From contig BCJX01000019.1 of assembly GCA_001600415.1 (NCBI GenBank), positions 121,888 to 185,887 on the forward strand: a stretch of 64,000 bases of DNA, given 5' to 3'. The stretch is from Pascua guehoae. Its lineage: Eukaryota; Basidiomycota; Tremellomycetes; Trichosporonales; Trichosporonaceae. Under the pieces are notes generated by a model. It did not search any database and had not been told where the DNA came from. It saw nothing but the letters and a program-made list of their open reading frames with translations. This document shows, in pieces, positions 1-10,605 of the stretch. A program made the translations under genes and the position numbers. Position 1 is the first letter of the stretch. The number at the start of each line of letters is the position of its first letter.

Positions 1-1003
1 GGGGCTGACGAGGGGGCTGACAAACAAATTCCATTCTACCTGGGTGCAACGACAGTCTGGTCAAAGCTGTTCGGCCTGGCAAATGGTGGGCAGGAAGGCC
101 CATTCACCTTGCCCACTACATATTGGCAGCCTTTCACCAGAGCAGGCATTCCAGCCGAATATCGATGATTAACCTCTTAAGGCTCATGGCACCTCAAAAC
201 ACTGCATAGCGGGTGTATTGCAAGTACATCGAGTGGCTAGGTCCTCATCAAGGCCAAAGTGCAGCTCTAAACCTCTCAGGCCACTTCACACACAACTCGT
301 TAGAGTACTTGGACAGCGCAACCTCCACCACCAGCTTCAGCAGGTAGCGTTTAGCCGACTTTGCGGTACCAAGTGCCATTGACGCCATGCAGCATTTGGG
401 CGGGGAAGACGCTGATCATACTCGTCGAAAGGGGCTGTGACAACAAAGGGTGCCCAGTCTTGAACACTTATGTGGGTACTACAGTAGAACGGCGCTTGCG
501 TGATTTTTATTCCAAGCGGCCCCTTGGTCCATCAAATACCGCATTGCATCAAATCGCGCATCAACATTACTTAACGCCAGCGAGTGGTGCACGTTTATCA
601 GAGACGCGGCCAACAGTGCAGTCCATTTCCTGCGACGCTGCTGTCTGGCGATGGACGTTGAGGAAGTGTCATACATATATTCCATTTGACACAGGTGTTC
701 GGTTAGCACCAGTACCAGTCCCTATCAACGCGTTATTTTCAGAATGCGCTATCTGCGGTGATTGATGCTAACTACAGTACGTCATGATTGGCGCTTTTCA
801 TGGCGTGCGCGACATGTGAAACGTGGTGCTGCCGGAGTGAGATGTTACAGGTTAGTGATGTTCGATTGTTGGTTGGCACTGGGGTTCCGTTGGCGAAATG
901 ATGGTCGAGAAAGGGAGCACTATCAGCTCCGGTCTACGGTGAAGTGCAGACGTGCGAACCGTCTTAAAAGACGCCTGCTACCTCGGTCCACGACCATCCA
1001 CCC
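1..1003. other. intergenic, no supported gene
   Basis: I see no open frame with protein-like composition, no tRNA and no clear repeat. The few open stretches here lack a plausible start context or splice structure. The last few hundred bases presumably hold the promoter of the gene starting at 1004. Confidence 0.4.
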
Positions 1004-2057
1004 ATGATGAGCTCTCCCCACACTCCCCACACTCCCCGTCCTCCCCCGTACGACGAAGAGCGGGCTTATCTCATTCCCAAAGAGCGACACCGTGATCCTC
1101 GAAAGCCTCAGGGGCCTCTGTGGCAGCTCTGGGTCATTGTGGTATTGCTATGCGTTATCGGCGGTTACTGGCTGGTGCTTGAGTTGTGCACACCACTCCC
1201 TCAGCACAATGACACTCCGTTTGGCCAACACCTCGCAGGCGAACCACATGGGTCAGAGGAGATCATGGCCGTTGGGGCTGGTGGCCTTAACGCATCCGAA
1301 CAGCTTAGCCGTGACCTGTTCAGACGGTTTGCCACGGCCAGCTCGGCAGTTAAGGTGAATTCAAGGCTGCGACTTTTGCTGAAACCACAGGTTGCCACGA
1401 TCGCGTCGGAGGTCAGCGAGTTTAAACGGCATGCATCCCCCTGCAACCAACACAACTGGGGGCCATGCATGACTACCCTCGTCTCGGGTTTGCTCTTGAC
1501 GGCCGCCAGTAATTGGTCCCCCGTCCCCGAAATCCGCAGTATCGTTCCCTTCGAGGACCTCACAATCTCGATTGACCAATTCGACGATACGTCTACCCAC
1601 CCTGCACATCTCTTTATAAGCAACTATCGGGAGGTGGTCGAACGGAACCCATCCCTTGGTACCGCGCGCATCGGCTACGTGCACTACGTCAACCTTGGAG
1701 CGAGGCGCCACCGACTCGTCATTCAGCCACGTTCGGCGGGTATCGGGAGACGTCATGACGAGGACGTATCTGTCAGCTACGAGTGGACGTGGGTAGCAAC
1801 CCTCCCTGGCGTCGACACTGACATGAAGCGATTTCGGCGCTTCCAGCACAAGCGGGGATACCAATACAGCCGATTACGACATGCTCGCGGGGGAGGTCGC
1901 CAACTATCTCGACGAACAGAAGTACAACAACATCTGCCTGACCCAATGCATCGGAAACCTCCCGCATGAGGTTGGTCAGCTGCGGACCCAGACGGGGAGA
2001 AATACCCCTTACGACCCCGTATGCGAGACTTCGGGCGAGATGGTGTCGTGCACGTAA
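1004..2057 (+). CDS. orphan single-pass membrane-anchored protein, two exons
   Basis: Exon 1 is 1004-1788 and exon 2 is 1829-2057, separated by a 40-nt intron (GTGGGT donor, CACTGAC branch site, AAG acceptor). The phases close to give 337 aa; a second ATG at 1007 is equally possible. The N-terminus is proline-rich and charged, followed by one strongly hydrophobic helix at about residues 42-61 (core WVIVVLLCVIGG). The remaining ~275 residues carry N-glycosylation sequons (NAS, NWS), so a type II anchor with an extracytoplasmic C-terminus is inferred. Splicing moves the reading into a frame ending in a cysteine-containing tail (NNICLTQCIGN, then PVCETSGEMVSCT). I recognise no family. The middle part (about residues 225-260) looks less protein-like, so another intron could be hidden there. 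Confidence 0.5.
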
Positions 2058-2611
2058 TGTCTGGATGCCCCACCGTTGCCGGCCCCGCCTCACCCCTTGC
2101 ATTGGCAGGTTCGCAGCTTCGCTATCTGCGACTGGCCACACCCATAGCATGCCCCTGGTTGGGTTTGTATACCATTATGTGACGTCTTCTTCCAACAGTA
2201 GCAGGCAACAGGTCATTGGAGATATCTATTGATGACGAACACAAAGGTCGTGGTTTGTACTGTAGGAGAGAGTAGCACAAAATGCCACTTCCACAAAGTT
2301 TTGGGCTCCATCTGGCACGTCAGCAAAATGTCGCCTCTGCCTTTTCCAAGTTACCTAGTTCTCTGTCACGAGTGACAAGGTCTTTCAACCCCAAACGTTG
2401 ATCATAATAAGACTACTGTTGCTCTCGTTGAATATCCTTCCGACTTCATTCTCGCATATGATACTCAAGCCTTACCACTTACACCGGCCCAGTCCGTGCT
2501 TCACTAGAGTAGCGCCCACGTCTCCCTTCCCATCCCAACTAGGACCGTCCCCTTACCAAACGTCCCCTGCGCGTGTCTGCTGTACTACTCTCTCTCTCTC
2601 TGTACGTGCCC
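2058..2611. other. intergenic, convergent 3' ends
   Basis: This lies between the 3' ends of the anchored protein (+) and the esterase (-). No gene or structured element is apparent. It presumably carries both transcription termination regions. Confidence 0.4.
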
Positions 2612-3822
2612 CTAGTTGAGCCAGTCGAGGTACGGCACGTCGACCTCCTTGGCCTTGTCAACGCTCGTCGTTCGAGCAAAAGTTGCCCATGCTTTACGCA
2701 TCGGCCAACCATTCTTGTCGACCTCGTGCCACGTCGTGTGGTTGAGCATGGGTGCGTGTGCCCAGGCATGTTCGGTGCCGAGGATATAGGGCACCTCGGC
2801 AATGTGAACGGCACCAAATGTGCCCGGGTGCAGAGTGAAGACGTAAGTTGCAGTGTCGCACCCAACGGCATTGATTTGCGACTCAAAGTCGGCCGTTGAA
2901 TTGACATACTCGTGGAGCGTGGCGTCTGCTGCGGTCTCGGCTGTGGCTCCAAAGGCGCGCTGGTCGTCCTCGTTCCAGCCGGCGATAAGGGGGCCGTGTG
3001 GAAGTACCGGTCCTTGCGGGAGGGGGAAGAAGGCGACCTTGTATCCCCGCCGTGTTTGGCGATGGTCTGTACTGTGACTTGGCCCTGGGCATTGAGGATG
3101 GCAGACACGTTGGCCGTGTATGGGTCTTCGCCGAGAATGCGGGTGAAATTGGCAGCGATTTCGAGCGTCTCGTCGACAGTCCGGTCCGTGAGCTCGAACG
3201 GGCCGCTCTCCATGATGCCCGCGTGGTACAACCCAGTGGCCGCGGGGGATCGATACATTTCCGCGACCGAAAGCGCACCAGCACTCTGTCCAAAGATGGT
3301 CACCCGTTTGGGGTCACCGCCAAACTGTGCAATGTTCTTCTGCACCCACTGCAACGCGGTGACCTGGTCGCGGTGCCCGTTGAGCGTGTCGCCGCCGGGG
3401 AGAGAAAGGAACCCAAGGGCACCGAGGCGATAGTTGATCGAGACGACCACGACGCCTTGCTCGGCTAGCCGTGTGCCATCGTACCAGTCGTACACACCCC
3501 CACCACCTACAAAGGCGCCGCCGTGGATAAATACCATGACTGGGAGAGCGTGGCGTCCACCACGGCCGCGGTGCGTGCGTGGCGCGTAGACCTTGAGGTG
3601 CAGGCAGTCTTCGTCCATGGCAGGTGCTGGGTCGTCCTGGGGATCCCCCATGATCGTCGCCAGGCGAGACGGCGACTGAGGGCAGACTGTTTTGGCGACC
3701 TCTTGCAGTCCCTGCATGAGTTGAGGCGCCTGGAAGCGGTCCGCGGTTGCGTACCGGTATGGCCCAAAGGATGAAATCGCTGGCGCTTGCATGTTCATGT
3801 TGGCGAGTGCGAGAGGGGCCAT
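2612..3822 (-). pseudogene. type-B carboxylesterase/lipase with a frameshift
   Basis: Alpha/beta hydrolase of the cholinesterase/type-B carboxylesterase family, about 400 residues. Visible motifs in order are the YATADRF segment after a short N-terminus, the EDCLHL motif, the oxyanion motif HGGAF, the nucleophile elbow GQSAGA with the catalytic serine, and in the C-terminal part VHIAEVPYILG carrying the expected catalytic histidine. The reading frame breaks near 3040-3060, after AKHGG. The C-terminal half (starting YKVAFFPLPQGP, running to DWLN at 2612) is in another frame, and one extra base in a run of G restores it. No intron explains the shift. The break is therefore either a sequencing indel or a recent inactivation. 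No signal peptide is seen, and family members often have a longer N-terminus, so an upstream exon could be missing. Confidence 0.7.
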
Positions 3823-4908
3823 GCTGGACTGTAACGATCAGACGTCGAGGAGGCTAGTGCTAGTGCTCGGGGGTGTGACTGGTAATGCCCGCAAGCGTAT
3901 CTCATGCGTACTTTATAGTCGCGCCGTCGTTGTCGATTATCAATCAGTCCCACAATGTCCTCGATAACCAGAGCACCCGGGAATGCCACAACAGCCCTGT
4001 CTCGAAGGAACATCGTGATGTCTATCGAGACGGCGATGCAGGTGCACAGAATGACGGGGATGGCCGAGGAATGACGGCCTCGTCGGCCACTTGCAACCAG
4101 GCACCATCAGAAAGTGAGTATTTATGACCACGATCTTGTCTTGGCACCGCGGTCTTGCCGCGGCCAACGGCGCCTCGGACGCCATGGTTTACGCTGGATG
4201 AACAGTGCCCACCTGGTCTCGTCACGAGCATGTGTTGCCTATGTCTTGACCTTGTGATTCTGACCGGCTGACCCATGAAGCTCTTTCCGAACGCCCGGCT
4301 CACCAAGTTTCACTGATTCCAGCTGGCAACGAACAGTCGTCAGGGCGAACTATAGAGTCCTCACCTCTCCGTGGCTCCACAACGTCGTCTGGGATATGCG
4401 GTACACCGTCACGACCCGTTTGGCCAGGTGTGTCGGCAAACCCAGTTAGTTCTCGACGAACCAAAGGCAACGATGTTCCCAAGCCGCAGTTCACTTACTT
4501 TTTGAGTGGCAGCATTGACATGTGCCGAATATCCATGAATTTCCAGCCACGACGTCGTGCACGTTACAGGCTACAGATCATAAGCCACCACGACTATAGA
4601 GGGGCTCGTTATCTCTCGTTGTAGAACAGGTGCGTAGCCGAATATTTAAAGTTGCGCCGATAGCTTCGATGCCACTCATGGTTGCACCCCTTGCTAGAAG
4701 GCAATAACGGTCTTTCAGTCATATCTGACTGGAGTACGACACTGGTCAGCACGTGGCTTGGCCAATACACGGAGTACCGCTCATTGAACTTCGGTGTTTG
4801 AGGGATGATAACAGCAAGGAGTCGCAGCTCGCTCCTACCCACACCCCAAAGCCAGCCGTCTCCCACACGCAAAACACAAACAGCAGCCTTGTGCTGCAAA
4901 ACGAAAAC
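3823..4908. other. intergenic
   Basis: About 1.1 kb upstream of the esterase and downstream of the tRNA-Gly. I found no convincing exon for an extended esterase N-terminus and no repeat. Confidence 0.35.
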
Positions 4909-4979
4909 TACATCGTAGGAGAGTCGAACTCCTGCCGCTACTATGGCAAAGTAGCATGATACCGTTTCACCAACGATGT
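4909..4979 (-). tRNA. tRNA-Gly(GCC)
   Basis: A complete 71-nt cloverleaf can be folded on the minus strand. The 7-bp acceptor stem ACATCGT/ACGATGT is perfect and begins with A1-T72. The D arm contains GG in its loop. The anticodon stem CTACT/AGTAG encloses loop TTGCCAT with anticodon GCC, and the T arm is AGGAG-TTCGACT-CTCCT. No intron. GCC reads GGC/GGT glycine codons. Confidence 0.9.
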
Positions 4980-5913
4980 CTTGATGATTGAGATGACAGG
5001 CCCAGGCTGTGTGGAGGGTGGGTATCTGGAACGCCGTAACGAGGTGGGGAGAGAAGAGTCAGGAGAGGAGAGGAGGAACAGTACGATGCCAAACATGCGA
5101 GGCGGTGAGGTACGGATGGGACTCGCCGGCTCGAACATTTTGCCCAGAGGGCTCTTGTCAACCAGAGGGGTTGGTGCTTGGGAGGAGGGCGGAACAACAA
5201 TTTGAATGTCAGACTCACTAACAAGAAACCAGGTGGTTCTGCGTCTCTGACATGAACTTCATAGCTACTGTTGCAGCTTCAAGATAACATATCATATGAC
5301 TGCGGATCTTTAGTGTTTGGACCGTTTCACTATCGCCCACCGTGGACGGGTTATGACACCGAACAAGAAAACATAGTGACTGTCGAGACTGGTCATCTTC
5401 ACTGGGACAGTGCAGTATTCCGTCAAGACCGAGGTCGAGTGAGGCACCTGAGGAACACAGTAGTCTCCTCCTAATTAACTAATTAAGAGACCACCTGACA
5501 CGGGTGCCACCTGAATTCAACCGCAGCGGTCTCATGTCCCCGTTGCATGAAGGTCACGGGTTCAGCTCGCTTACATGAGACTGGCGCTGCGCGATTCCCC
5601 CAAGGGTCAAATGCGCAATGATCCTTTGAGAGAACCTACCCCTGTTACATCCGTGACCTTGATTTTGCTCCTCTGAAGCGGTAACGATGTCACCATTCCA
5701 CGATTGAATGGCCATAAGGAGAGGGTATAATAGTGACTGGAAAACGCACACCACGAACCTCTGGACTTTGGCTCAACGGCGACAGCTTGTGTTTCGGTTC
5801 AATGTACCTCACAGGGAGTGGGTATGTAAGCACGTTCTCGGCCTGCGGGGTTGGATCCCTGCCACTCCACTTCGCACCACTTCCCTTGATCCATCCCCGA
5901 GATGCGCCGTTCC
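4980..5913. other. intergenic upstream of the SCP cluster
   Basis: No gene is supported. It contains a 9-bp inverted repeat (5529-5537 with 5573-5581) around a 35-nt spacer. The end of the stretch carries the inferred promoter of SCP1. Confidence 0.4.
5529..5581. repeat. 9-bp perfect inverted repeat
   Basis: GTCTCATGT at 5529-5537 is the reverse complement of ACATGAGAC at 5573-5581. The spacer includes GGGTTCAGC, which recalls a tRNA T-loop, but its flanks do not form a T stem and the element is too short for a tRNA. Confidence 0.5.
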
Positions 5914-5919
5914 ATATAT
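5914..5919 (+). promoter_or_regulatory. TATA-like box of SCP1
   Basis: ATATAT lies about 96 bp before the SCP1 ATG. The other four family members have AT-rich boxes at nearly the same distance. Confidence 0.45.
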
Positions 5920-6014
5920 GGTTGGGGTTTCTGGAGCGACTGGACTTCCCACCCAATATCTTCGTCTCCCCACCAACCTCATTACCGCCACTACAACTGC
6001 AGTGCCTTTTAACC

Positions 6015-6394
6015 ATGCTCGTCAAACCCCTGTTCGCTCTCTTCTTTGCCATCTCGGCCACCGTCGTCATCGCCGAGCCTGTCGAAGGCGAACACGAGGG
6101 GCGCGCACAGATGGGAGAGATTGTCGATCGCGCCGCCTGTGGGGGTAAGTACGCCACCATTGCAGGTTTATGTTCTTTCGTTGACATGAATATTAGTCCC
6201 CTGCCCGAAAGGGTAAGTGAACCGCCCGCCTGCACAGGTACTCGAGGCTTTCGTATCCCACTGACGACAAAAGCTACGATTGCTTCCGATGTCGGCCCAA
6301 GCTTTGGAGGTGTTGCCACCGCCTGGATCGCCGTTGCTACGGTGAGTACTGAGTACTTTCTGTCCTAACAAGAACAGATTGCTTCACGTGGTAG
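6015..6394 (+). CDS. small secreted 8-cysteine protein SCP1
   Basis: Four exons: 6015-6144, 6197-6212, 6274-6341 and 6378-6394, giving 76 aa. Phases are 1, 2, 1. Signal peptide MLVKPLFALFFAISATVVIA, probably cut before E-P. After a short charged pro-like stretch comes the cysteine core: CGGVPC, CPKGYDCFRC, then CCHRLDRRC and YDC, that is C-x4-C-x5-C-x2-C-x6-CC-x6-C-x2-C. Eight cysteines would allow four disulfides, so an extracellular role is inferred; activity is unknown. It is the first of three tandem paralogs on this strand (SCP2 at 7057, SCP3 at 8118), with two more at 53.5-55 kb. The exons are tiny (16, 68 and 17 nt) and are found only by matching the cysteine spacing among paralogs. 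I know of no named family with this pattern. Confidence 0.8.
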
Positions 6395-7056
6395 TTTTTG
6401 ATGCGCCGCCACAAATGACATTGTCTGTGATCTGTTCTCTATGGTAGCTACCCCCCAACAAAAACGAAACAATATGAAGTAGTCGTACGAGTCAAAATGA
6501 ATGTGCATATCGTCACGAGTAACGAACGAGCGAGTCATAATTGCTATGAGGCCACAACACCCAACGCGCGAGGCGAGACCACCGGCGCATCTCTCGGATG
6601 CTCTGGGCCCCGGAAGGTTGCTGTGAGCCCTTTGAACCTGTTGAGAGCTCCTGATTCTAGTCTGCTAGGTTGCAACAGGGCCATGCCGTTAACTCGATTC
6701 CGAAGCCTTGCACGTCTTGTAGCTATTGGACTCGGGATACGGTATTTCACGCTCGGTTGATTTTGGAGTGGATGCACGTGATGTGACAGTGACATCCTCT
6801 GTTGTGCTCTTGGCAGTCCAGATAAACTCCAAGGAACAAGTGTAACAAAGTTATAAACGTCATGTCAGAGGTCTTTCCTGCCCGTCGCGGTCTGTCTTGG
6901 CAGCCGTCCCGTGACCGTCTGTTCCCACCACAGCAAGGTGCACATTCTGGAAATACTACATATGAAGCAGAATCGCGTTGTCTAGATGAACAATCTTCCG
7001 CCCAACCCTCAGCCTACTCCTACCCAACGTACCTCCCGCGATCTTGACTTTGCATC
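6395..7056. other. intergenic within SCP cluster 1
   Basis: 662 bp between SCP1 and SCP2. It holds the inferred SCP2 promoter near its end and nothing else that I can support. Confidence 0.4.
6958..6966 (+). promoter_or_regulatory. TATA-like box of SCP2
   Basis: ACATATGAA lies about 91 bp before the SCP2 start codon, matching the position of the boxes of the paralogs. Confidence 0.35.
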
Positions 7057-7429
7057 ATGCACATCAAATCCATTCTTGCCATCTTCCTCGCCGTCTCGAC
7101 AACCTCTGCACTTGCGGCGCCCGCCGGCGGCGAAAAGGAAGCACGCTGGCCCCCTCCTGGCTGCACGAGTACGTATCATCCGTTCGTCTATGCCGGCTTT
7201 CAGTAGCTTGTTCGCTAACACAAAACTAGAAGATAGTTGCCCGCCGGGGTATGTGCAGGCCTTTCATTCTCACTGTCAGGTCGCTGACGGAACAGTTCTC
7301 GTTGCCTCTGGTGCCAGCAGGGCTTGCTTTTCTATCGGAGGTGCTGTGAACCACCCTTCGATAAGTGCCGTGAGCACTGCGTGCGTGTTGCTGTGGCTGA
7401 CTCTAGGGTGCACTCCATTGGGAATGTGA
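7057..7429 (+). CDS. small secreted 8-cysteine protein SCP2
   Basis: Exons 7057-7168, 7230-7248, 7296-7369 and 7407-7429 give 75 aa with phases 1, 2, 1. Signal peptide MHIKSILAIFLAVSTTSALA, cut before A-P. The core reads CTKDSC, CPPGSRCLWC, then nine residues, CCEPPFDKC and CRC: C-x4-C-x5-C-x2-C-x9-CC-x6-C-x1-C. The last intron is 37 nt (GTGAGC donor, GGCTGAC branch). If it were retained, the last pair would become C-x3-C with a longer tail, so two isoforms are conceivable. It is the middle gene of the tandem trio, 1042 bp start-to-start from SCP1 and 1061 bp from SCP3. Confidence 0.78.
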
Positions 7430-8117
7430 ATAACGACCGAGTCGGCTCAGAAGGACTTTGGAGTAGTTTTGCCATACTTGAGAGATGGATCTGATCTTGC
7501 AACTTGTTGCCTGTGGTGGTCTTTCAGGTTGACAGAAAGGCAGTATCGTATAGGACAGTGTTGGCAGTATTGCTAGACTCACTGTCTACCTATGCCCAAA
7601 CGTTTGTCCTACCATGAGGAGCAGACGGCTCACAGTCGCGCCCCGTAGCCCTGTCCGGGCAGGACGCGTGGACTGTATCCCACCCTCTAGTACGCTGCTT
7701 GGCAGCAGCCCCGAATACAAGCCTTCGGGACCAACTACGACTATAAAACACACGGGGAATCACCACTTGCCGTACACTCTGTAGACTCAGGCTGACTTGG
7801 GAGGAACCCATCCCTTGGTTGACGACTGTGGAGCTAGCCGGTGATATGGTTATGCCGTGCTGTCACCCGTGCCCAGATTGACTCCAACAAGGAACGCACA
7901 CAAGCAGCGTTTCAACGTCACCAGCGGTGTTGGATGCCCGTCAGACTCCCTTGGCACCCATCCTCGTGATCATCCGTGTCCACCAGGATGAGGCTCTCCT
8001 TCCTACTAGACTGACGCGAGGGCGTTTAAAACTCTCCACGGGTGCCGTTCTTCCTGTGGATTCTCACACTGCACTACAAGTACCCGCACCATTGAGGCCC
8101 AACCCAACCCAAACAAT
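7430..8117. other. intergenic within SCP cluster 1
   Basis: 688 bp between SCP2 and SCP3. No further gene or decayed copy could be found. The SCP3 promoter is presumably at the right end. Confidence 0.4.
8025..8030 (+). promoter_or_regulatory. TATA-like box of SCP3
   Basis: TTTAAA lies about 88 bp before the SCP3 ATG in an otherwise GC-rich stretch. Confidence 0.35.
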
Positions 8118-8532
8118 ATGTACCTCCAACCCGTGCTCGCGGCATTCCTCGCCATCTCCACCACTGTGCTTGCGGCGCCCATCGAAAAGGACAACAGGAT
8201 CGACCCACGCGCAGAGCCAGACGGCCGGATCCGCCCGACACCCGTTCTACCGTCCGTCAAGTGTGGCGGTACGTATTCCTCCCCGGTTGTTGTTTGGTCT
8301 CCTTTTCTAATGGGCAACAGACGAAACGTGTAACTGGCCGTTAGTGCCGACCTCCATTCAGACAAGAGATGAACGCTGACGCGACCAGGGGCTGGTGCAA
8401 TACCTGTGTACGCAACGGCGTGACGGTGTACGAATGCTGCTACCTGGACCAGGTTTGCCGTGAGTGCTGTGCGACACTGCGGTGTGCGACGCTGTGGCGC
8501 CTGACTCTACAGGACCATGCCGTTTCGTCTAG
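8118..8532 (+). CDS. small secreted 8-cysteine protein SCP3
   Basis: Exons 8118-8268, 8321-8339, 8389-8459 and 8513-8532 give 86 aa with phases 1, 2, 1. Signal peptide MYLQPVLAAFLAISTTVLA, cut before A-P. A longer charged propeptide-like segment (about residues 22-48, with a PRAEPDGR stretch) precedes the core: CGDETC, CNWPGWCNTC, nine residues, CCYLDQVC and RPC, that is C-x4-C-x5-C-x2-C-x9-CC-x5-C-x2-C. The acidic/basic segment between signal and core could be removed by a Kex2-like protease, but no classical KR site is visible. The tRNA-Leu(AAG) gene lies 400 bp downstream on the opposite strand. Confidence 0.8.
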
Positions 8533-8933
8533 GAGACAAGGCGGGTCAAGGCGGGGTCAAGGGGACGGCGCGGTTGTCATGTAACGTTTCGGCTAAACAT
8601 ATCAAGTACTCTATGTACGACATTGACAGTGAGAGTGGGATACGGCCACTGGTCGTCCTTTCAGCCCACACGCAAACCACGCACGCGTGAAGGCATCCAC
8701 GGTCCCCAAGTGTCGCAGGTGACAATGCCGCTCACTGCCAGATCTCCTTCATGTCCCATTATACCTCACGTGGCACTACGCAGTGTATCCACCCCCTGCT
8801 CAGGACCAACCTCGACCCTGACACCAACGAGGATGTCAGCAGATCCCAACAAACGCTGGCCCCCATCCCGTTATCCTTCAACGCCCGTACACACCCAAAA
8901 AGTTCGGTGTTGGGAGGAACTGAATCCTCTGTT
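8533..8933. other. intergenic between SCP3 and tRNA-Leu
   Basis: Contains the 3' flank of SCP3. The roughly 25 bp next to the tRNA match the flank of the second tRNA-Leu copy near 52.78 kb. Confidence 0.4.
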
Positions 8934-9021
8934 GACGAGAGTGGGATTCGAACCCACGTCCGAAGACTGCGGAGGTGACTAAACCTTAACACAGCGCCTT
9001 AGACCGCTCGGCCATCTCGCC
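8934..9021 (-). tRNA. tRNA-Leu(AAG), intron-containing, copy 1
   Basis: 88 nt on the minus strand, type II tRNA. The acceptor GGCGAGA pairs with TCTCGTC, the D stem is GCC/GGC, and the anticodon stem CTGTG/CGCAG encloses TTAAGG, giving anticodon AAG. An 11-nt intron (TTTAGTCACCT) follows position 37. The T arm is GTGGG-TTCGAAT-CCCAC. A second copy at 52674-52761 differs only in the intron, and the 3' flank is also shared. Confidence 0.9.
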
Positions 9022-9214
9022 GAACACGAATGCTCACTTCTAAGGAGGTCTATGTGGCGTCGTGACGACGACAACATGAATGTGGCACAAGACGCGAATG
9101 GATCAAGATAAAGACGTTGAACGATAGGTCAAGATGGATTAACGTACAAGTCCTCTCTTCCCTCCAACGTTGCGGGCCGCCGGCCCTACGGCGGCGGATA
9201 GAAACACTGTACAG

Positions 9215-9314
9215 GGGCGTGTAGCTCAGTTGGTAGAGCGCGACATTCGCACGATGTGGTTTACATCCTGCGCCTTACTTGTCGAGGTCTTTGGTTCGAT
9301 TCCTAACTCGTCCA
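9215..9314 (+). tRNA. tRNA-Ala(CGC), intron-containing, copy 1
   Basis: 100 nt including a 27-nt intron after position 37. The acceptor GGGCGTG/CTCGTCC carries the G3-T70 wobble pair that marks alanine tRNAs; its T6-T67 mismatch is, to my knowledge, also found in yeast tRNA-Ala. D arm GCTC/GAGC, anticodon stem CGACA/TGTCG with loop TTCGCA, anticodon CGC. The T arm TTTGG-TTCGATT-CCTAA has one mismatch. Confidence 0.88.
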
Positions 9315-9708
9315 TCTCTTTTGCCTTCTGGGGTTGCTCGCAGTCTCGGACATCGACGTATCCAGTCGTACAACAGAGGGGTGTATTGATAACGTGTTGT
9401 TGTTGGCGGGGAGTGGAGTTGACTCGGGTACCATGGACCAGCTCCGTGCCCGCCCCCAGAGCCCCCCCAGCCCAAGTGGCTGCCACTCCGACGACCGCAT
9501 CAGTGCTGGGGAACTTGGAGCCTCACCCCTCACACTGCGCGCTCCAGCAGCAACTCTCACGCTAGTTGCTCAGTCACGCTAGCCACTAGTAGTGACGCCA
9601 CCTGCGAGACCTAGTGTGCCACAACCACCAACGGCCGGCCGCACAGCTTCAGTAGCTAGCAGCCCTGAACGCCACCGGCCGGGGCACTGAATGATCACAC
9701 TCGAGGAC
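9315..9708. other. spacer between tandem tRNA-Ala genes
   Basis: 394 bp with no gene visible. The two tRNAs are dispersed rather than co-transcribed. Confidence 0.4.
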
Positions 9709-9807
9709 GGGCGTGTAGCTCAGTTGGTAGAGCGCGACATTCGCAAGATGTGGTCACATCCTGCGCACTACTTGTCGAGGTCTTTGGTTCGATTCCTAAC
9801 TCGTCCA
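9709..9807 (+). tRNA. tRNA-Ala(CGC), intron-containing, copy 2
   Basis: 99 nt with the same mature sequence as the copy at 9215 and a 26-nt intron that differs at several positions (one base shorter). Same G3-T70 pair, same anticodon CGC. The identical exons and drifting introns indicate a tandem duplication under selection for the mature tRNA only. Confidence 0.88.
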
Positions 9808-10605
9808 GCTCATTGTGCTTTTTGCGTCTGGTGGGTCACGACCCTTGGACGATGGCAGAGTGGGGGTGTTGTTGGGCGCTATCTCGAATGGGGACGGGTT
9901 GATATTGGTGGGCAGTGTTCAATGCCGTAGCTGGCCTATGTTTGTTGCAGGCGTTGACGGGTAGACGATGATGTACACGGTGAACCAGGTGTCTGGCATT
10001 GTCAGTGCCCCGGGGCGGCCAACGATTCTGAGGCGAGCCAGGCGTGCCATCGCTGGCCTGACGATGCCTCTTGGAATCTGGTTGGACACATGCCTGCCGC
10101 CTAACTGGCATCCCTTGTCGCCACCTTCTGGGAACTTTGGAACAGTTGCTACAACCCGCTTTCATCGGAAACAAGGGGTTGGAGGGGGTGGCTGGCGAGT
10201 GGCGACCGGCAATGTCTTGTTTCTAGTGAGAACGAGCGAAATCCCTATCGCTAGCTGTAAAGTGGACCTGGTGAAACCATAAAGCCGAGTCGGCCCGGTC
10301 GGTCTGGTGGCAGAAGGTTGCGTGCTGCAGGGAGCGGACCAAATGATACTCGTTCATGCTGCTCGGAAAAATCAATGCTCTAATCATCTCCTCATGCCGA
10401 CTACAAAATGCTGCTCATGCACATGACAGTGACTGATGGATTAACACTCCGTCCTCTTCTTCTCTGCGTGAATGCGGGGCAATGCGGAAGCGAGGCAAAG
10501 GTTCAGGAGAGTTGATACTCCGCCCTCGCTTTGAGGGTTCTCTCGCCAGAGCGGGCTCCTCAGTCGTGTTCCTTTGCCTCCGGGAAAACCGACGAGTTGC
10601 AGCGC
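9808..10605. other. intergenic
   Basis: About 0.8 kb between tRNA-Ala copy 2 and the 3' end of the striatin-like gene. No feature supported. Confidence 0.35.

Noticed and set aside
5529..5581. Possible tRNA or tRNA fragment
   Set aside because: Only 53 nt, no T stem around the TTC loop, no anticodon arm; kept only as an inverted repeat.
6015..8532. SCP proteins as hydrophobins
   Set aside because: Hydrophobins also have eight cysteines but with two CC pairs and long hydrophobic spacers. These have a single CC pair and C-x2-C pairs with charged spacers.
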